A DNA stretch of 64,000 bases from Deltaproteobacteria bacterium (lineage in GTDB: Bacteria; Myxococcota_A; Polyangia; GCA-2747355; JADLHG01). Position numbers and translations under genes: made by a program. The notes under the pieces were generated by a model, which made no database searches, was not told the DNA's origin, and saw only the letters and a program-made list of their open reading frames with translations. Below are positions 61,756 to 64,000 of this stretch, piece by piece; the stretch's first letter is position 1, and every line of letters begins with the position of its first letter. Location: positions 1 to 64,000 of the forward strand of contig JADLHG010000056.1 in assembly GCA_020848905.1 (NCBI GenBank), written 5' to 3'.

Positions 61756-61960
61756 GTTCCGACCGGACGTCTGCTGGGTACGAACTTCGAGCTGCCCTGA
61801 GAGGGGCGAGGAGGTCTCCCGATGTTTATTGCCCCGTGGCTCTTGGATGCGCTCCTTCTGCTCTTCCTGGCGTGCCTGTTCTCCTGCTGATTGCGCTAGA
61901 CGCGTCGCCGGTAGCTCTGTCGCCTGACGAGCTGCCCCGGAGCACCTTCTCGATGCGGCG

Positions 61961-61990
61961 CTGACTCGCTGGATACGCTGACTCGCTGGA
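61961..61990. repeat. Tandem 13-bp direct repeat CTGACTCGCTGGA
   Basis: Two identical copies, at 61961-61973 and 61978-61990, 17 bases apart start to start, directly upstream of the ribosome site of the DUF1232-like gene. Could be a repeated operator or a slippage product. Confidence 0.6.
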
Positions 61991-62003
61991 AGGAGGTCTG
62001 TTG

Positions 62004-62429
62004 ATGCTGAGGCAGGTGCTGGACGTGGCGCGCGACCCGGTGAGGCTGGCGCGCTACCTCGGACGTCTCGTGAGTGATCCCCGCGTCCCCACCGGGGCGA
62101 AGGTCGGCCTCTTCGGGTCGGCGGTCTATCTATGGATCGACGGCGACCTGATCTCGGACACGCTCAGCCTCATTCCCGGGCTTGGCTACGTGGACGATCT
62201 GGCGCTGATCGTGCACGGCGTGCGAGGGCTCGTGGCTGCCGCGGGGCCGGAGCTGGCGGTGGAGCTGTGGCCGGGGGACGAGGCCTCGTTCCGCCGCACG
62301 ATGCTGGCGGTGGTGTGGATCGACGATCAACTCTACGGCCGGGCGCGGGCGCTCGTGCGGGCGTTGCTCGGCCGTCTCATCGGGACTGTCCCGAGTGCGC
62401 GTCCGCCCGCGTCCGTACAGGGGGCGTAA
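62004..62429 (+). CDS. DUF1232-like membrane protein
   Basis: A 141-residue protein; ATG 62004, seven bases after AGGAGG (TTG 62001 is too close to the site). It has the DUF1232 pattern: YLGRLVSDPRVPTGAKVGLFGSAVYLWIDGD...LIPGLGYVDDLALIVHGVR, in which DPRVP, the hydrophobic stretch and the IPGLGYVDDL motif are characteristic of this small membrane-associated family (YkvA-like). Function of the family is unknown. The next gene begins 2 bases after its stop, so they are an operon. Confidence 0.8.
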   Translation: MLRQVLDVARDPVRLARYLGRLVSDPRVPTGAKVGLFGSAVYLWIDGDLISDTLSLIPGLGYVDDLALIVHGVRGLVAAAGPELAVELWPGDEASFRRTMLAVVWIDDQLYGRARALVRALLGRLIGTVPSARPPASVQGA

Positions 62430-62431
62430 GG

Positions 62432-63106
62432 ATGATGACACCTGGATTCGTCGTCCTCCGCGTCCTGACCAGCCTGACCCTCGTGGTGTTCGCCGGCTGC
62501 ATGGCCCCTTGGTTCGAGCCGGGTCCGGCGATGGGTCCCTGGCCCGGCGGGCCGCGCACACCCATGGCAGCGGCTGCTCCGTTGCGAACAGCGCCGCCCG
62601 AGCCGTGCAGGAACGAGGGTCCTGGCCCTGCCTCCATCGGAACCCACAACATCTTCGAACGCCATCAGCTGCGCACCTCGGAGACGCTCGAGCGCGACGC
62701 CGAGTTGATTCAGGCGGCCATGCTGCTCGCGGCCTCCGTGGAGCGCTGTCCCAATGTTCGGCTCATACTCCGGCCCGCGCTGCCCGGAAGGGGCCAGCTC
62801 TGGGAAAACCACAATCGACTATGGGACCACGTTTACCACCTGAGCGTCTGTGGACGGCCGCACGTCTATCGTTGGACCGGGTTTGCCGACGGCCGCCATC
62901 ATTTCCGTCAGGAGACCGGCCTCTGGAGGGACGGCTACATCCCCCGGGTCGCCGGAGACGGGGACGGCCCGGTCTATCCACCGTTGCAGATGCCAGGCCC
63001 CGCTCGTGAACGTTGGGAGCAGCATCGCCGGCATGTCGCGGAGGAGAACGAGCGAGCGTTCCTTGAGCGGCGCCAGGCAGCGATCACGGCGGGTGGCAGC
63101 CCGTAG
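62432..63106 (+). CDS. Lipoprotein of unknown function
   Basis: A 224-residue protein. Start ATG 62432, 2 bases after the previous stop (a second ATG follows directly; the open frame begins further upstream, inside the DUF1232 gene). The N-terminus is a signal peptide with lipobox VVFAGC (Cys about residue 22), so it should be anchored to a membrane by lipid. A Pro/Ala-rich linker follows. The C-terminal domain has Trp and His residues (GQLWENHNRLWDHVYHL; YRWTGFADGRHHF) and an acidic Arg-rich tail. No family recognised. Confidence 0.7.
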   Translation: MMTPGFVVLRVLTSLTLVVFAGCMAPWFEPGPAMGPWPGGPRTPMAAAAPLRTAPPEPCRNEGPGPASIGTHNIFERHQLRTSETLERDAELIQAAMLLAASVERCPNVRLILRPALPGRGQLWENHNRLWDHVYHLSVCGRPHVYRWTGFADGRHHFRQETGLWRDGYIPRVAGDGDGPVYPPLQMPGPARERWEQHRRHVAEENERAFLERRQAAITAGGSP

Positions 63107-63186
63107 CCCGGCAAGCCGTTTTCAGCAGGGTGTCAGACCGAGCAGGGACGATCGCGTCTGAAGAGGTACCGAGCCGGGAGGCATCC

Positions 63187-64000
63187 ATGGATCCACGACT
63201 GGAGGAGTTCGTGAGCCGCACGCGGGCCGAACGCACCGCTCCGCTGCGCACGGTGGACGATCTGCGGCAATGGCGCCCCGCGCCCAAGGACTGGCTCGAC
63301 GCGGCGGTGCTCGGCGGCACTCGGGTGGCGGAGATCCTGCTGGGTCGCGTGACGGACGCCGATCTGGAACCGCAGGTGGTCGAAGCCTTCCACACCGAAT
63401 ATCCGCACCTGGGATCGCTCACCGAGCGCCTCCAGAGCCTGTCGGGCGACGACGACGCTCTGCGCGGTCTGGTCAGCGGCGTGAAGGGCAAGCTCTTCGA
63501 GCTGCGCTACGTGGAGCAGCTGAACGCGGGCGGCCTCCCCGAGGGCTTTCACGCCGAGCTGGCGGAGTCCCCCACCCAACCGGGATGGGACGTGGCGATC
63601 CGCGGGCCCGACGGGGAGATCACCGAGCTGCTGCAGCTCAAGGCCACCGCGGACCTCGACTACGTGCGCGGCGCGCTCGAGCGCCATCCCGAAATCGACG
63701 TCGTGGCGCCGCATGAGCTCGTGGAAGGAGCCGACGTCTCGCACGACGTGGCGGACCATCTCATCGACAGCAAGATCGCGCTGGCCGACCTGCACGACAC
63801 GGTTGGGGACGCGGTGGACGCCGCCGGGGCGGCAGCGGGGCTCGACGTGGTGCCCGAGCTGGCTCTGGCGTTCATCGCGGGCCAGGCGGTGTTCGAGCTC
63901 GCGCGGAGGAGCAGGCCAGCCGAGGCGGTGCTGCAGGATGCGGCGAGCCGGGGCGGCAAAGCAATGATCGCCGCAGGCGTTGGAGGAGTGCTCACGTGGC
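63187..64000 (+). CDS. Nuclease-like + Gly-rich protein, paralog of 4564-7665 (truncated by window)
   Basis: ATG 63187 after GGGAGG; 271 codons are open and the gene continues past the window end. The first 120 residues are helical. Residues 128-155 carry PTQPGWD (D135) and LLQLK (Q150, K152), matching PTQAGWD...QVK in the gene at 4564, spaced for the PD-(D/E)XK fold with Q in place of the usual E. Then follow HELVEGADVSHD (compare AELADQLG...SHEE) and VVPELALAFIAGQAV (compare PIPLVALAFAAV). The last visible residues (GGKAMIAAGVGGVL) start a glycine-rich stretch. It therefore has the same module order as the larger protein. What lies beyond is not visible. Function unknown. Confidence 0.78.
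   Translation, partial: MDPRLEEFVSRTRAERTAPLRTVDDLRQWRPAPKDWLDAAVLGGTRVAEILLGRVTDADLEPQVVEAFHTEYPHLGSLTERLQSLSGDDDALRGLVSGVKGKLFELRYVEQLNAGGLPEGFHAELAESPTQPGWDVAIRGPDGEITELLQLKATADLDYVRGALERHPEIDVVAPHELVEGADVSHDVADHLIDSKIALADLHDTVGDAVDAAGAAAGLDVVPELALAFIAGQAVFELARRSRPAEAVLQDAASRGGKAMIAAGVGGVLTW

Larger units (their letters stand above)
61527..62003. other. Divergent intergenic region, 477 bases
   Basis: Lies between the TPR gene (leftward) and the DUF1232-like gene (rightward). It holds an inverted-repeat pair (61618-61628 and 61745-61755) and a 13-bp tandem direct repeat next to the downstream gene (61961-61990). A short frame at 61647-61964 shows no coding character and has no ribosome site. 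Both promoters should be here. Confidence 0.5.

Noticed and set aside
61647-61964. 105-codon frame in the divergent intergenic region
   Set aside because: No ribosome site, no hydrophobic core pattern, Pro/Arg/Ala-rich composition typical of random GC-rich frames.
1-64000. CRISPR arrays, tRNA or rRNA genes
   Set aside because: No regularly spaced repeats and no cloverleaf- or rRNA-like segment were seen on reading both strands.

Overview
This is a very GC-rich window (by eye about 65 to 80 percent depending on the block), with GTG starts, 4-bp stop/start overlaps, Ser/Thr-kinase and FHA signalling modules, a sigma-like protein and one possible sigma-54 promoter. That mix is compatible with Myxococcota or a related deltaproteobacterial lineage. 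This is an inference from style only; no rRNA, tRNA or core housekeeping gene is present to anchor taxonomy. Almost the whole window reads as a large anti-phage defence island made of several multi-gene blocks.

Layout. (1) 1-10.75 kb: a fragment of a possible IS66-type accessory gene, a small Zn-finger membrane protein, an extremely acidic protein, then an FHA + degenerate GGDEF + HEPN-like protein followed by a large nuclease-like + glycine-zipper + sugar-kinase-fold (ASKHA) protein, and a convergent UvrD/HelD-like helicase with an inserted nuclease-like segment. (2) 10.96-31.36 kb, plus strand: a complete BREX type 2 (Pgl) operon, pglW, pglX, pglY, pglZ, brxD, brxHI. It has an unrecognised leader gene, and an AAA ATPase plus a small partner inserted between pglW and pglX. 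(3) 44.55-31.39 kb, minus strand: a Zorya system of type I content in the order zorD-zorA-zorB-zorC, continued by three extra genes: an unknown protein with a possible HEPN motif, a RecQ helicase fused to an N-terminal nuclease-like domain, and a coiled-coil tail-anchored protein. (4) 61.53-44.86 kb, minus strand: a TPR/Zn-ribbon protein, a sigma-70-like protein, a Lon-like (S16) protease with glycine zipper and helical repeats, a 2449-residue sacsin-like protein with two Hsp90-type ATPase modules, and a DrmD/RapA-like SNF2 helicase. I do not recognise this as a named system; it is the best candidate for something undescribed. (5) 62.0-64.0 kb, plus strand: a DUF1232-like membrane protein, a lipoprotein, and a truncated gene whose nuclease-like module is clearly related to the one in block 1.

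How the genes work together. BREX combines DNA methylation (PglX) with a kinase/nuclease sensor (PglW), ATPases (PglY, BrxD), a phosphatase-fold protein (PglZ) and a helicase (BrxHI) to mark self and block phage replication. Zorya couples a MotAB-like membrane motor (ZorAB) to cytoplasmic DNA effectors (ZorC, ZorD). The other blocks reuse typical conflict-system parts (HEPN, PD-(D/E)XK-like nucleases, GHKL ATPase, Lon-like protease, glycine zippers) in combinations I cannot name. GC and codon style differ between blocks, and within pglX itself, suggesting separate acquisition.
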